A stretch of 47,484 nt of DNA, taken from the NCBI GenBank assembly GCA_017455185.1, contig JAFTBN010000010.1, positions 1 through 47,484 on the forward strand, in the 5' to 3' direction. Position 1 is the first letter of the stretch, and each line of letters begins with the position of its first letter. Positions 1 through 7,916 of this stretch are shown piece after piece. The notes under the pieces are model-generated. The model was not told the DNA's origin, made no database searches, and worked only from the letters and a program-made list of their open reading frames with translations. The position numbers were made by a program, and so were the translations under genes. This DNA comes from Clostridia bacterium (lineage in GTDB: Bacteria; Bacillota; Clostridia; Oscillospirales; CAG-272).

Positions 1-396
1 CGCAGTTCGTTTTATCGGAATTTCAATTCGTTTGAGAATGTGATCTATTCCTATTTCATGGATAAAACGCAAAGTTGGTGGAAGGAAAACGAGCAGGCGT
101 TTCTCTACGGAGAAAAAGAGGTGGAAACAAGCGTTTTCGAGCATTTGCTTACCATGAAGGAAGAAGTATTGCTCGTCTATCAAAAAGGCTTGTACTATCC
201 GTTTGAAAAGCACGTTTTCGATTGCGCGAAAGGCGGACGCAGCCTGGTCGACAAAGAACAAGCCTATCTGACGGCGAGAGTTTCGGGCATTATTTGCGGA
301 CTTGTAAACGAATGGATCCGGCGAGGCATGACCGACTCCCCCGCATATGTCGCCGGATTTTTGAGAAGGCGTACCGATTACAAAGCCGGAGAATGA
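1..396 (+). CDS. TetR/AcrR-family transcriptional regulator, C-terminal part (5' end outside window)
   Basis: The frame is open from the first base, so the gene starts upstream and only about 131 residues are visible. The first residues (SSFYRNFNSFENVIYSYF) match the end of a TetR helix-turn-helix, where an F-Y-x-x-F turn is followed by the first helix of the ligand-binding domain. The remainder is helical and has no recognisable ligand signature, which is usual for this family. Such proteins are cytosolic dimeric repressors that bind palindromes near their own or adjacent genes. A perfect 19-nt palindrome lies 15 bases past the stop and could be an operator, but that is inference. The last 23 codons lie inside a 79-bp sequence that is repeated after the next gene. 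The GTG at position 40 is not a likely start because the HTH residues precede it. Confidence 0.72.
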   Translation, partial: RSSFYRNFNSFENVIYSYFMDKTQSWWKENEQAFLYGEKEVETSVFEHLLTMKEEVLLVYQKGLYYPFEKHVFDCAKGGRSLVDKEQAYLTARVSGIICGLVNEWIRRGMTDSPAYVAGFLRRRTDYKAGE

Positions 397-403
397 TACG
401 AAT
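325..403 (+). repeat. 79-bp direct repeat, copy 1 (3' end of the TetR-type gene)
   Basis: Positions 325-403 are identical, base for base by eye, to 1017-1095, offset 692. This copy encodes the last 23 codons of the regulator, its stop codon and seven further bases. The two copies bracket the acetyltransferase gene. Confidence 0.95.
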
Positions 404-411
404 AAAAAAAG

Positions 412-430
412 GGTGATTTGACAAATCACC
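412..430. promoter_or_regulatory. Perfect 9+1+9 inverted repeat, possible operator
   Basis: GGTGATTTG, one central A, then CAAATCACC. It lies between the regulator stop codon and the acetyltransferase ribosome binding site and contains a TTGACA string (418-423). Size and symmetry fit a TetR-type operator. A short transcript hairpin without a following U-run is the alternative. No well-spaced -10 box was found downstream, so promoter function is not established. Confidence 0.45.
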
Positions 431-462
431 TAATCAATATAACGCAAGGAGATATTATAAAT

Positions 463-1008
463 ATGTCAAAAATCACTTTGACACAGCTCACACCCGATGA
501 TCGCGGGCAGTTCATCCTCGACAATCAGCGCGCTTTCAAATACGGTGCGACGGAGGAATTCGGACAACGGAACGCACATTTTGAGGAGGAAGACGAGATC
601 ATCTCGCGCGAGACAATCGAAAAGAGCATCCGCGAAGGTACCGCGTACCGCATCCGCGACGACGGAAAGATTGTCGGCGGGCTTGTGGTCGTGATCAATG
701 AGAAAACGCAACGCAACCATCTTGATCTGCTATTTGTTAACCCTGAAGCTCACAGCAGAGGAATCGGGCTTGCCGCTTGGCGAGAAGTCGAACACCTTTA
801 TCCCGATACTGTGGTATGGGAAACATGCACGCCTTATTTTGAAACGCGAAATATCCATTTTTATATCAATAAATGCGGCTTTCACGCTGTAGAATTTTTC
901 AATCGTTTTCACCCCGACCCGCACGATCCATCAACGGGTGACGTCAATCACTACGACGACGGCGACGACTTTGACGGTATGTTCCGTTTTGAAAAGCAGA
1001 TGAAATAA
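463..1008 (+). CDS. GNAT-family N-acetyltransferase
   Basis: The 181-residue protein belongs to the Gcn5-related N-acetyltransferases, which move an acetyl group from acetyl-CoA to an amine; the substrate is unknown. The acetyl-CoA loop is visible at about residues 95-115, where beta-strand LLFVNP is followed by the motif A turn RGIGLA. An N-x-x-FY-x-N-x-GF stretch after residue 130 matches motif B. The start is the ATG at 463 because AAGGAG at 446-451 stands 11 bases before it; an in-frame TTG at 418 has no such site. The C-terminus carries an acidic HYDDGDDFDG tail before the last strand. The gene sits between two copies of a 79-bp repeat and may be an acquired cassette. It ends before a two-way terminator at 1112. 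Confidence 0.88.
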   Translation: MSKITLTQLTPDDRGQFILDNQRAFKYGATEEFGQRNAHFEEEDEIISRETIEKSIREGTAYRIRDDGKIVGGLVVVINEKTQRNHLDLLFVNPEAHSRGIGLAAWREVEHLYPDTVVWETCTPYFETRNIHFYINKCGFHAVEFFNRFHPDPHDPSTGDVNHYDDGDDFDGMFRFEKQMK

Positions 1009-1016
1009 CGCTCGGC

Positions 1017-1095
1017 GGCATGACCGACTCCCCCGCATATGTCGCCGGATTTTTGAGAAGGCGTACCGATTACAAAGCCGGAGAATGATACGAAT
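1017..1095 (+). repeat. 79-bp direct repeat, copy 2 (orphan duplicate of a gene 3' end)
   Basis: This is an exact copy of 325-403, starting 9 bases past the acetyltransferase stop. Here it is not attached to a regulator reading frame and is therefore a footprint of insertion or unequal recombination, not a gene. Confidence 0.95.
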
Positions 1096-1111
1096 GAAAT
1101 ACAAAAGAACG

Positions 1112-1150
1112 AACAGGCACCCGGAACATTCCGAATGCCTGTTTTGTTTG
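1112..1150. terminator. Two-way intrinsic terminator between the acetyltransferase gene and tsf
   Basis: Outer stem AACAGGCA/TGCCTGTT (1112-1119 and 1136-1143) encloses an inner CGGAA/TTCCG pairing. A T-rich run (TTGTTTG) follows on the plus side, and the minus side reads into CGTTCTTTTGT. It can stop both convergent transcripts. Confidence 0.75.
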
Positions 1151-1246
1151 ATCGTTTGAAAGTGCAATTCCCTTTGAATTTTCGCTTTTTTGTAAAATCC
1201 CTAATGGAACAGCACTAACGCCCGTCCATTTTTCATCCGTTTCGGA

Positions 1247-2176
1247 TTATTGATTGCCGGTCATCTTGGCGATTTCATCCGCGAAATTCTCTTCGCGCTT
1301 CTCGATGCCTTCGCCCTTTTCAAATCTCCAGAAAGCGATAACAGGAGCCTTTCCTCCCATTTCCTTTTCCTCGGACGCGATGTACTGGGAAACCTTCATA
1401 TTGTCTTCCTTGACATAAGCCATGTCAAGCAGGCAGTGCGTATCGTAATACTTGCCCAGACGACCCTGAACCATCTTCTCGATGATCTGGGGCGGCTTTT
1501 TGGCGTTGGAAGGATCGTTGGCAATCTGTGCTTCCAGAATTGCCTTTTCCTCGGCCAGTACGGACGCCGGAACGTCCTCACGGGACAGATAAGGAACCGA
1601 TTCAACCGCAGCGATCTGCAAAGCGATATTCTTGGTGTATTCCGCGAAACGGGGGCTTGCCTTTGCCGTTTCGTCCGCGTCGAACTTGGCGATTACGCCG
1701 ATGCTGCCCATACCGTGAATGTATGTGCTGACCGTTCCCTCGACCACGACAAAGCGACGGATGCTCAGCTTTTCGCCGATGACGAAAATCTGTTCCTTCA
1801 GCTTCTCTTCCACGGTCATGGCGTCGTCATACCGGGAAGCCAGCAGTTCGTCCACGTTAGCCGGACGGTTGGCGATAACGGTCTTGAGCAGTTCTTTGAC
1901 GAAATCCTGGAATTTCGCGTTCTTGGCCACGAAGTCGGTTTCGGAGTTGACTTCGATCATGGCGGTGACGTCGCCTTCCTTCAGGATATCCACGATACCG
2001 TCAGCGGCGATACGGCCTGCCTTGCCCTCGGCCTTCAGCTGGCCTCTCTCGCGCAGGATCTTGATGGCGGCTTCCACGTTGCCGTCTGCTTCCACGAGTG
2101 CCTTTTTGCACTCCATCATACCAATACCGGTCTGCGCACGGAGCGCAGCCACATCTTTTGCTGTAATATTTGCCAT
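1247..2176 (-). CDS. tsf: Translation elongation factor Ts
   Basis: EF-Ts is the cytosolic guanine-nucleotide exchange factor that recycles EF-Tu-GDP during translation. The 309-residue protein begins with the conserved N-terminal domain (ITAKDVAALRAQTGIGMMEC, then KKAL) and carries the TDFVA core motif near residue 80 that intrudes on the EF-Tu nucleotide site. The start is the ATG at 2176: GAGAGG stands 8-13 bases before it, and the conserved MANITAKDV opening begins there, so an eight-residue upstream extension is rejected. It lies 32 bp behind rpsB, the usual bacterial order. The genes that commonly follow tsf (pyrH, frr) are not here; the next sequence is a terminator and a convergent acetyltransferase gene. 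Confidence 0.98.
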   Translation of the reverse strand: MANITAKDVAALRAQTGIGMMECKKALVEADGNVEAAIKILRERGQLKAEGKAGRIAADGIVDILKEGDVTAMIEVNSETDFVAKNAKFQDFVKELLKTVIANRPANVDELLASRYDDAMTVEEKLKEQIFVIGEKLSIRRFVVVEGTVSTYIHGMGSIGVIAKFDADETAKASPRFAEYTKNIALQIAAVESVPYLSREDVPASVLAEEKAILEAQIANDPSNAKKPPQIIEKMVQGRLGKYYDTHCLLDMAYVKEDNMKVSQYIASEEKEMGGKAPVIAFWRFEKGEGIEKREENFADEIAKMTGNQ

Positions 2177-2208
2177 TCTTTTATCCTCTCTGACTTGCAA
2201 GCAACTTC

Positions 2209-2979
2209 TTATTGAGCTGCCTTCTCTTCGGCTTCCTTTGCGCCCTCTTCCTTTTCCTGCGCAACTCCTTCCGGAACATTCGCCACTTCGGTCTGTTCGC
2301 CCTGCAGGCCTTCCAGAACAGCGTCAGCGATGATGGAGGAAATCAGTTTGATGGCACGGATGGCGTCATCGTTGCCCGGGATGACATAATCGATTTCATC
2401 CGGATCGCAGTTGGTATCCACAATCGCAATGATCGGGATGTCCAGTTTGCGGGCTTCCAAAACGGCGTTTCTTTCCTTGTGCGGGTCTACGATGAAAACA
2501 GCATCCGGCAGTTTCTCCATGTTGCGGATACCGCCCAGGCTCTTTTCCAGGTCATAGATTTCCTTCAGTTTTCCGGCCACTTCCTTCTTGGTCAGAAGGT
2601 CAAACGTGCCGTCTTCGCTCATTTTGGTCAGGTCGTTCAGACGGGCAATGGAACGGCGGATGGTCTTGAAGTTGGTCATCATACCGCCCGGCCAGCGAAC
2701 GTTCACATAATACATGCCGCAGCGGATTGCTTCTTCCTTGATGGCTTCAGCGGCCTGCTTCTTGGTGCCTACGAAGAGAACCTTGCCGCCGTCTGCAGCA
2801 AGAGCGCGGACAAAATCATACGCCTCTTCAAACTTCTTTACGGTCTTCTGCAAATCAATGATGTAGATCCCGTTTCTTTCGGTGAAGATGTATTCCGCCA
2901 TTTTCGGATTCCATCTTCTTGTGTGATGTCCAAAATGAACACCGGCTTCCAGCAACTGTTTGATTGTTACAACTGCCAT
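2209..2979 (-). CDS. rpsB: 30S ribosomal protein S2
   Basis: S2 binds late in 30S assembly at the head-body junction and is needed with S1 for translation initiation. The 256-residue product opens with [25 protein letters not shown], split here as [15 protein letters not shown] and [10 protein letters not shown], both hallmark S2 sequences, and ends in a lysine/glutamate-rich tail that varies among species. The ATG at 2979 follows AAGGAGAA with good spacing. It is the first gene of the rpsB-tsf transcript, with a consensus-like promoter about 120 bp upstream and a leader of roughly 110 bases. In many bacteria S2 represses its own mRNA through the leader; this one was not analysed for that fold. 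Confidence 0.98.
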   Translation of the reverse strand: MAVVTIKQLLEAGVHFGHHTRRWNPKMAEYIFTERNGIYIIDLQKTVKKFEEAYDFVRALAADGGKVLFVGTKKQAAEAIKEEAIRCGMYYVNVRWPGGMMTNFKTIRRSIARLNDLTKMSEDGTFDLLTKKEVAGKLKEIYDLEKSLGGIRNMEKLPDAVFIVDPHKERNAVLEARKLDIPIIAIVDTNCDPDEIDYVIPGNDDAIRAIKLISSIIADAVLEGLQGEQTEVANVPEGVAQEKEEGAKEAEEKAAQ

Positions 2980-3096
2980 TTTTCTTCTCCTTGGTTTTTT
3001 CCACCGGATGCCATCGTGCTTTCACTGCTTGCACAGAACCGGAGCATTCGCAACATCCGTGTGTTTTATTTCTGATGCGTTTCCGCAATCCAGTCA

Positions 3097-3124
3097 ATTA
3101 TACCATTCTTTCCCTGAATTGCAA
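3097..3124 (-). promoter_or_regulatory. Promoter for rpsB-tsf
   Basis: On the minus strand TTGCAA (3119-3124), a 16-bp spacer and TATAAT (3097-3102) preceded by TGG, an extended -10. It lies between the end of the Clp gene and rpsB, separating the two transcription units. No clear strong terminator was seen between the Clp stop at 3200 and this promoter, only a weak AACGC/GCGTT stem. Confidence 0.75.
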
Positions 3125-3199
3125 GAGAAAAAGAATTGTGTTTTGCAAATTAACAAATAATTTACATTTCAAAACGCAATCTGTGCGCGTTGTGCCTTG

Positions 3200-5827
3200 T
3201 TACCCGCACTCGATGCTCAGCTCACCCTGCTTTGTCGCGTCAAGCCGGATGGAGCGAATGGAATGCTTATAATCCGAAATGATCCGGTCGGCCAGAGCGT
3301 CCTCAACGTGCTTCTGCAAAAACCGCCGCATATTGCGCGCTCCGTATTTGATTGAATAGGAACCGTGGGCAACATAGCGGGCCGCATCCTCCGTCCAACT
3401 CAAATCGATTTCCTTTTCCGCCAGGGCTTCTTTCAACTCACCCAGCATGATGGAGGCAATCGAAACGAAATCGTCCTCGCTCAGCGACCGGAACGTGATG
3501 ATCTCGTCAACCCGATTGATGAACTCAGGGCGCAAAAAGCTAGATAGAGCCTTTTCCGTCTTCGCTTCGCTCAGCGTCCTTGCATCCGCAGCGAATCCGA
3601 CCGTCGAGGCCGACTGCTCGGACCCCGCGTTGGTCGTCATGACAATCACGGTGTTATCGAAATTCACGGTTCTTCCCTGTGCGTCGGTAATGCGACCGTC
3701 ATCCAGAATCTGCAAAAGCACATTGAGAACGTCCGGATGGGCCTTTTCGATTTCGTCGAACAGAACCACCGAGTACGGGCGGCGGCGGATCTTTTCCGTC
3801 AACTGTCCCGCCTCGTCGTATCCGACGTATCCGGGAGGCGCTCCGATGATCCTTGAGACCGAATGCTTTTCCATGAATTCGGACATATCCAATCGGATCA
3901 GGGTCTCGGGCGAATGGAACAGATCGTTGGCCAGTGTCTTGACCAGTTCGGTCTTCCCGACGCCGGTCGGACCGGCAAAAATAAAGGATACGGGACGGCG
4001 CTTGCTCATTACGCCCGCGCGGTTGCGCTTGATGGCGTTCGCCACAGCATGGACTGCCTCATCCTGCCCGATAATTCTCTTTTTGAGCCGGTTTTCCAGT
4101 CCGTCCAACTGCTGGAATTCATTTTCTTTGATGCTGGTGGCCGGCACTCCGGTCCAGACTTCGATCACGTCGGCCAGTTCCTCCACCGTCAGGGTGATTT
4201 CCTGGCAGGATTTTTCCACTTCCTGAAGACGGGATGCCTGTTTCATTTCCTCGGCTTTCAGCCTTGCAATCTGCTCGTAGCGCTTCTGCTCGTTCTTCTC
4301 TTCGGTCGAAACGTCCGCTTCGAGCACCTCAATCGCATGCTTCAGTTTCAGAAGCCGGTCCCGGATCATAAAGGATTCGTTGAGTTCGGCACTTGAAAGC
4401 GAAAGTTTCGAGGCGGCCTCGTCCAGCAAATCAATGGCCTTGTCGGGCAGATACCGGTCGGTGATATAACGTTCGGACAGCACCACACAGCGGTACAGAA
4501 TCTCCTCCGGAATGCGGATGTGGTGGAAAGTCTCGTAATAATGCTTGATTCCCCGCAGCATCTCCACCGATTCCTCCTTGGAGGGTTCCTCCACCATGAT
4601 CGGCTGGAACCGGCGTTCCAGCGCCGTATCCTTTTCGATGTATTTGCGATATTCGGTCAGGGTCGTTGCCCCGATAATCTGGATTTCTCCCCGGCTTAGG
4701 GCCGGTTTGAGGATGTTCGCGGCGTTCACCGAACCTTCTCCGTTTCCGGTTCCGACGATGTTGTGCACCTCGTCGATAACAAGGATCACATTGCCGGCCG
4801 CCTTGACTTCCTTGAGCAGCCCCAGGATTCTCCCCTCAAACTGTCCCCGGAACTGAGTCCCGGCAATCAGAGCAGTCAGATCCACCAGCCAGATTTCCTT
4901 GTCTTTCAGTTTGTACGGAACGTTTCCGGAAGCGATTTCGATGGCCAGCGCCTCGGCAATCGCGGTCTTTCCTACGCCGGGTTCCCCGATCAGGCAGGGA
5001 TTGTTCTTCTGCCTGCGGCACAGAATCTGCTCCATGCGGAGCAATTCCTGTCTGCGCCCGACAATTTTGTCCAAACTTCCTGCCCGCGCGCTTTGGGTCA
5101 GACAGCGGCAGTAATCCCGCAAATAGGACTGCTTGGACTCCTCATCCTCAAACGGAGTTTTGCGGCGGCGTTTATCCGCCTTTTTGTCCTTTTCGTCCTT
5201 TTCCTTCTTTTCTTCCTCGAACAAACCATCCAGCAAAGAATCCAGATCCAGCGGCGTGGCGTTGGATTCCTCCCGGCCGGACTTCTTTTTCTCCTTCTGC
5301 TCCTTCGGATCCGCTTCCGTTCCGGACTGCCGGGGCGACTCCGGGTCGGTCTGGGCTACGAGTTTGGGCAAATCGATGGCAGGAGAGCCTCCGTCGGACA
5401 GATCGTCCAGATCGGAAGGCGGCAGCGTGGGAAGTTCGTCCCCTTTGTGCCCTTCCTTGTCCGGCTTGTCGTCCAGCAATTTCGCAATCGCGTCATCCTT
5501 GAGCAGTTCCTCGGCCTCCTCGTGAATCCGTCTGGCGGCATCCTCGGGCGTTTCCTTCTGCTCGTCCTCCTCTTCTCCTTCCGGTGTCCGAAGAGCGTTC
5601 ATCCGCTTCATCATTTCGGTTGCGTCATCCTGCATCCGTTCAAAATCTTCGGGGGTAATCCCCATTTGTTTCATCAGTCCGTCCAGCATGTTCTGGATGG
5701 GAAGTCCCAGTTCCCTGGCACAGTTTACGCAAAGTCCTTCGTTCCGCTTTTCGGTCCCTTCCATACGGGTCACAAAAACAGCGGCTACCCGTTTGTGGCA
5801 TCTTGCGCACAAAATCGGATTCGGCAT
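3200..5827 (-). CDS. ClpE-like AAA+ unfoldase with N-terminal zinc finger (Clp protease ATP-binding subunit)
   Basis: A class 1 Hsp100/Clp ATPase of 875 residues, expected to unfold proteins in the cytosol and feed them to ClpP. A four-cysteine zinc finger (C7, C10, C33, C36) opens the protein, as in ClpE. Residues about 85-235 are a long acidic, lysine-rich, low-complexity linker in place of the usual Clp-N double repeat. AAA domain 1 has Walker A GEPGVGKT at 281-288 and Walker B VIDEVH near 350; a short coiled middle region lies at about 480-545. AAA domain 2 has Walker A GPTGVGKT at 619-626 and LFDEIEKAH near 690. A VGF tripeptide at about 743-745 sits where ClpP-binding loops are found. 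The ATG at 5827 follows AAGGAGGCGATGAC. It is 37 bp behind the DUF5711 gene and probably cotranscribed. Confidence 0.9.
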   Translation of the reverse strand: MPNPILCARCHKRVAAVFVTRMEGTEKRNEGLCVNCARELGLPIQNMLDGLMKQMGITPEDFERMQDDATEMMKRMNALRTPEGEEEDEQKETPEDAARRIHEEAEELLKDDAIAKLLDDKPDKEGHKGDELPTLPPSDLDDLSDGGSPAIDLPKLVAQTDPESPRQSGTEADPKEQKEKKKSGREESNATPLDLDSLLDGLFEEEKKEKDEKDKKADKRRRKTPFEDEESKQSYLRDYCRCLTQSARAGSLDKIVGRRQELLRMEQILCRRQKNNPCLIGEPGVGKTAIAEALAIEIASGNVPYKLKDKEIWLVDLTALIAGTQFRGQFEGRILGLLKEVKAAGNVILVIDEVHNIVGTGNGEGSVNAANILKPALSRGEIQIIGATTLTEYRKYIEKDTALERRFQPIMVEEPSKEESVEMLRGIKHYYETFHHIRIPEEILYRCVVLSERYITDRYLPDKAIDLLDEAASKLSLSSAELNESFMIRDRLLKLKHAIEVLEADVSTEEKNEQKRYEQIARLKAEEMKQASRLQEVEKSCQEITLTVEELADVIEVWTGVPATSIKENEFQQLDGLENRLKKRIIGQDEAVHAVANAIKRNRAGVMSKRRPVSFIFAGPTGVGKTELVKTLANDLFHSPETLIRLDMSEFMEKHSVSRIIGAPPGYVGYDEAGQLTEKIRRRPYSVVLFDEIEKAHPDVLNVLLQILDDGRITDAQGRTVNFDNTVIVMTTNAGSEQSASTVGFAADARTLSEAKTEKALSSFLRPEFINRVDEIITFRSLSEDDFVSIASIMLGELKEALAEKEIDLSWTEDAARYVAHGSYSIKYGARNMRRFLQKHVEDALADRIISDYKHSIRSIRLDATKQGELSIECG

Positions 5828-5864
5828 GTCATCGCCTCCTTCATTCCTCTATCGGTGTTCAGTC

Positions 5865-7082
5865 TCAATTTTCAAATGCAATGATTTCGGTGACCGCTTT
5901 CTGATACAGAAGCAGTTTCCCGTCGCTGCCCACAAGCAGCATCTTTCCGGTACAGACCGTCTGAGCGGTCTGCACATCCCCGTTCTTCAGGGAGAGTCTG
6001 GACAAGGTATCCCCCTTGAGCCATACCTGTTTTCCCTGCAGGACAATCTGTTCGGCTTCGGCCCTGACCGGTTTCTCAAACACGGATTTTCCTCGGGCGT
6101 CAAACACCCAGAGCAACACCGAGGACCCCATGGAGTTGGACTGAAAGCAGAGCGCGCAGCCCTCAGGGCGCATCGACGCGGATTTGACGGGATAGGGAAA
6201 ATCCTTTTCGGCCACGATTTTTCCTTTTTCGTTCAGGTAAAGCAGTTTCGTGTCGCACAGAATCATCAGCTGCCCTGCCTGACTGTACCCGGTGTAATAC
6301 GGAAACACTCCGTAAAAATCCATCCCGTAATCCGGTGTCTGCGAAAGAGCCCGTCCGAACTTGTATTGCTCCACGTGAAGCACGAAATTGCCCATGTTCG
6401 AATTCAGTTCAAACAGGGCGATCCGGTCTGACTTCTCATTGAAAACGACCGAGAAAACATAACTGTTTTTCCGGATACGGGCCACCGGATTGCATTCAAT
6501 GTCATACAGATACACAAAGTTCAGATTGGTGTCACCGGTGGTCACAACCGCCACGGTGCCCGACTCGGAAACGGTCAGGTATTCAATCGGAAAGTCGGTT
6601 TCCAGGTCCCAGAGTTTGCCCGAGGAATTGTACGCGCAAACCGACGTGCCGCCCAGGTCGTAGGCCACCACCAGTTTGTCAGACGCGCAGACCATGGGAC
6701 GGGACAGATTCAGGCTGTCGGTCAGAAGCTGTCGGCCGCTGACCGAAAACAAGGTAAAATGCTTGTTCCCCACCACGCAAAGACCGTTGCGGTAAAGCGC
6801 GGCGCTCTGGTTTTCGTCGGTTACGTATTGGAGCGTATCCGCGCTCTCCTGCGCAGCCGCGACGGAGGTTCCCATATCCCGGATAAAATGGTACAGATTC
6901 TCATAGCTCAGCAGCCGAATGTTGGTCAGAAGAAATCCCAGAACAAGTACAATCAAAAGCAGGAGGGCCAGAAACCGGACCCGGTTCCAGACCCCGGCTT
7001 TTTTGACGTAATACGGGGACATGGTATCGTCCGTTTCAAACGGCTGATTGAAAGATTTCACCAAGCGTTTCCAGAAAGACAT
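5865..7082 (-). CDS. DUF5711-type membrane-anchored beta-propeller-like protein
   Basis: A 405-residue protein of unknown function. A cytosolic stretch of about 34 residues is followed by one membrane helix (about 35-57, RFLALLLLIVLVLGFLLTNI) and a large domain outside the membrane. That domain is made of repeated short blocks with patterns such as VVGNKHFTLFSVSGR, VVAYDLGGTSVCAYNSSG and LYLNEKGKIV, as in WD40/PQQ-like propellers. I recognise the overall pattern as DUF5711, common in Clostridia, but no biochemical role is known to me. It lies between truA (53 bp upstream, behind GGGGGG as ribosome binding site) and the Clp gene, in the same direction. A role in envelope sensing or scaffolding is only a guess. 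Confidence 0.7.
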   Translation of the reverse strand: MSFWKRLVKSFNQPFETDDTMSPYYVKKAGVWNRVRFLALLLLIVLVLGFLLTNIRLLSYENLYHFIRDMGTSVAAAQESADTLQYVTDENQSAALYRNGLCVVGNKHFTLFSVSGRQLLTDSLNLSRPMVCASDKLVVAYDLGGTSVCAYNSSGKLWDLETDFPIEYLTVSESGTVAVVTTGDTNLNFVYLYDIECNPVARIRKNSYVFSVVFNEKSDRIALFELNSNMGNFVLHVEQYKFGRALSQTPDYGMDFYGVFPYYTGYSQAGQLMILCDTKLLYLNEKGKIVAEKDFPYPVKSASMRPEGCALCFQSNSMGSSVLLWVFDARGKSVFEKPVRAEAEQIVLQGKQVWLKGDTLSRLSLKNGDVQTAQTVCTGKMLLVGSDGKLLLYQKAVTEIIAFEN

Positions 7083-7135
7083 CCTTCATCCCCCCTTTCG
7101 TCAGAATTCTGCTGCTGTCCGTTTATTGCCCTGCC

Positions 7136-7906
7136 TTATGTCGGACTTCCGTATTGTACATCCCAAAGGGTCAGCCCGCAAGGCGGAGCGGTCGGACCGG
7201 CCAGTTCCCGGTCCCGCGCCTCCATCAGAGAGGTCATGCTTTGAGGCTCCATCCGTCCGCAAGCCACCTCAATCAGGGTCCCGGCCATAATCCGTACCAT
7301 ATGATACAGAAAGCCGTCGGCGCATATTTCAAAAATCAGTTCGCAATCTTCCCGGAATACACGGGAAGACAGCACAGTGCGGACCGGATCCTCGATTTTG
7401 GATCCTTTGGCCATAAAGGTTGAAAAATCCCTTTTTCCGCAAAAAAGTCCGGCCGCCCGGTCCATTCTCTGTTCCGCATCCGGCAGCGTCGGATACGGGA
7501 CATGCCAGCAATACGGAGCAAGAAAGGGTTCCCTCTCCCTTTTGAGCAGCATCCGGTACCGGTAAGTCTTGGACCGGACGTCGTATCGGGGATGGAAGGA
7601 GGAGTCGACATAGAGAGCACGCCTTACGGCAATGTCATCCGGAAGATGGGCGTTGAAGGCCATGGGAATCCGGAAAAGCGGAATGGAACACTCAAGGTTC
7701 TGCGTATCCTTGCGGCACACGGTCGCAAAGTAGGTGCGGGCATGCACGCCGCTGTCGGTCCGGGAACAGCCCGAGACGTCGCACGGAAAGCCGAACAGGG
7801 AGAGTGCCGCCTCATTCAGACGCTGCTGGATGGTATCTCCGTTCTGCTGCACCTGATAACCGCAATAGTTCGTCCCGACGTAGGACAGTTCAATCAAAAG
7901 CTTCAT
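7136..7906 (-). CDS. truA: tRNA pseudouridine(38-40) synthase TruA
   Basis: TruA isomerises uridines 38-40 in the anticodon stem-loop of many tRNAs. The 256-residue protein carries the family signature CSRTDSGVHA with catalytic Asp51, the N-terminal LSYVGTNYCGYQ strand and a later FLYHMVRIMAGTL block typical of the C-terminal half. The start is the ATG at 7906, preceded by GGAGGG; an in-frame TTG six codons earlier would overlap ecfT and lacks a site. It starts 10 bases after the ecfT stop. The truA gene behind the ECF transporter genes is a common Firmicutes arrangement and supports both calls. Confidence 0.96.
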   Translation of the reverse strand: MKLLIELSYVGTNYCGYQVQQNGDTIQQRLNEAALSLFGFPCDVSGCSRTDSGVHARTYFATVCRKDTQNLECSIPLFRIPMAFNAHLPDDIAVRRALYVDSSFHPRYDVRSKTYRYRMLLKREREPFLAPYCWHVPYPTLPDAEQRMDRAAGLFCGKRDFSTFMAKGSKIEDPVRTVLSSRVFREDCELIFEICADGFLYHMVRIMAGTLIEVACGRMEPQSMTSLMEARDRELAGPTAPPCGLTLWDVQYGSPT

Positions 7907-7916
7907 GTTCCCTCCG

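Noticed and set aside
1230..1246. ATCCG/CGGAT stem directly after tsf as its terminator
   Set aside because: Three-base loop, five-base stem and no U-run; the larger hairpin at 1112 is a better terminator.
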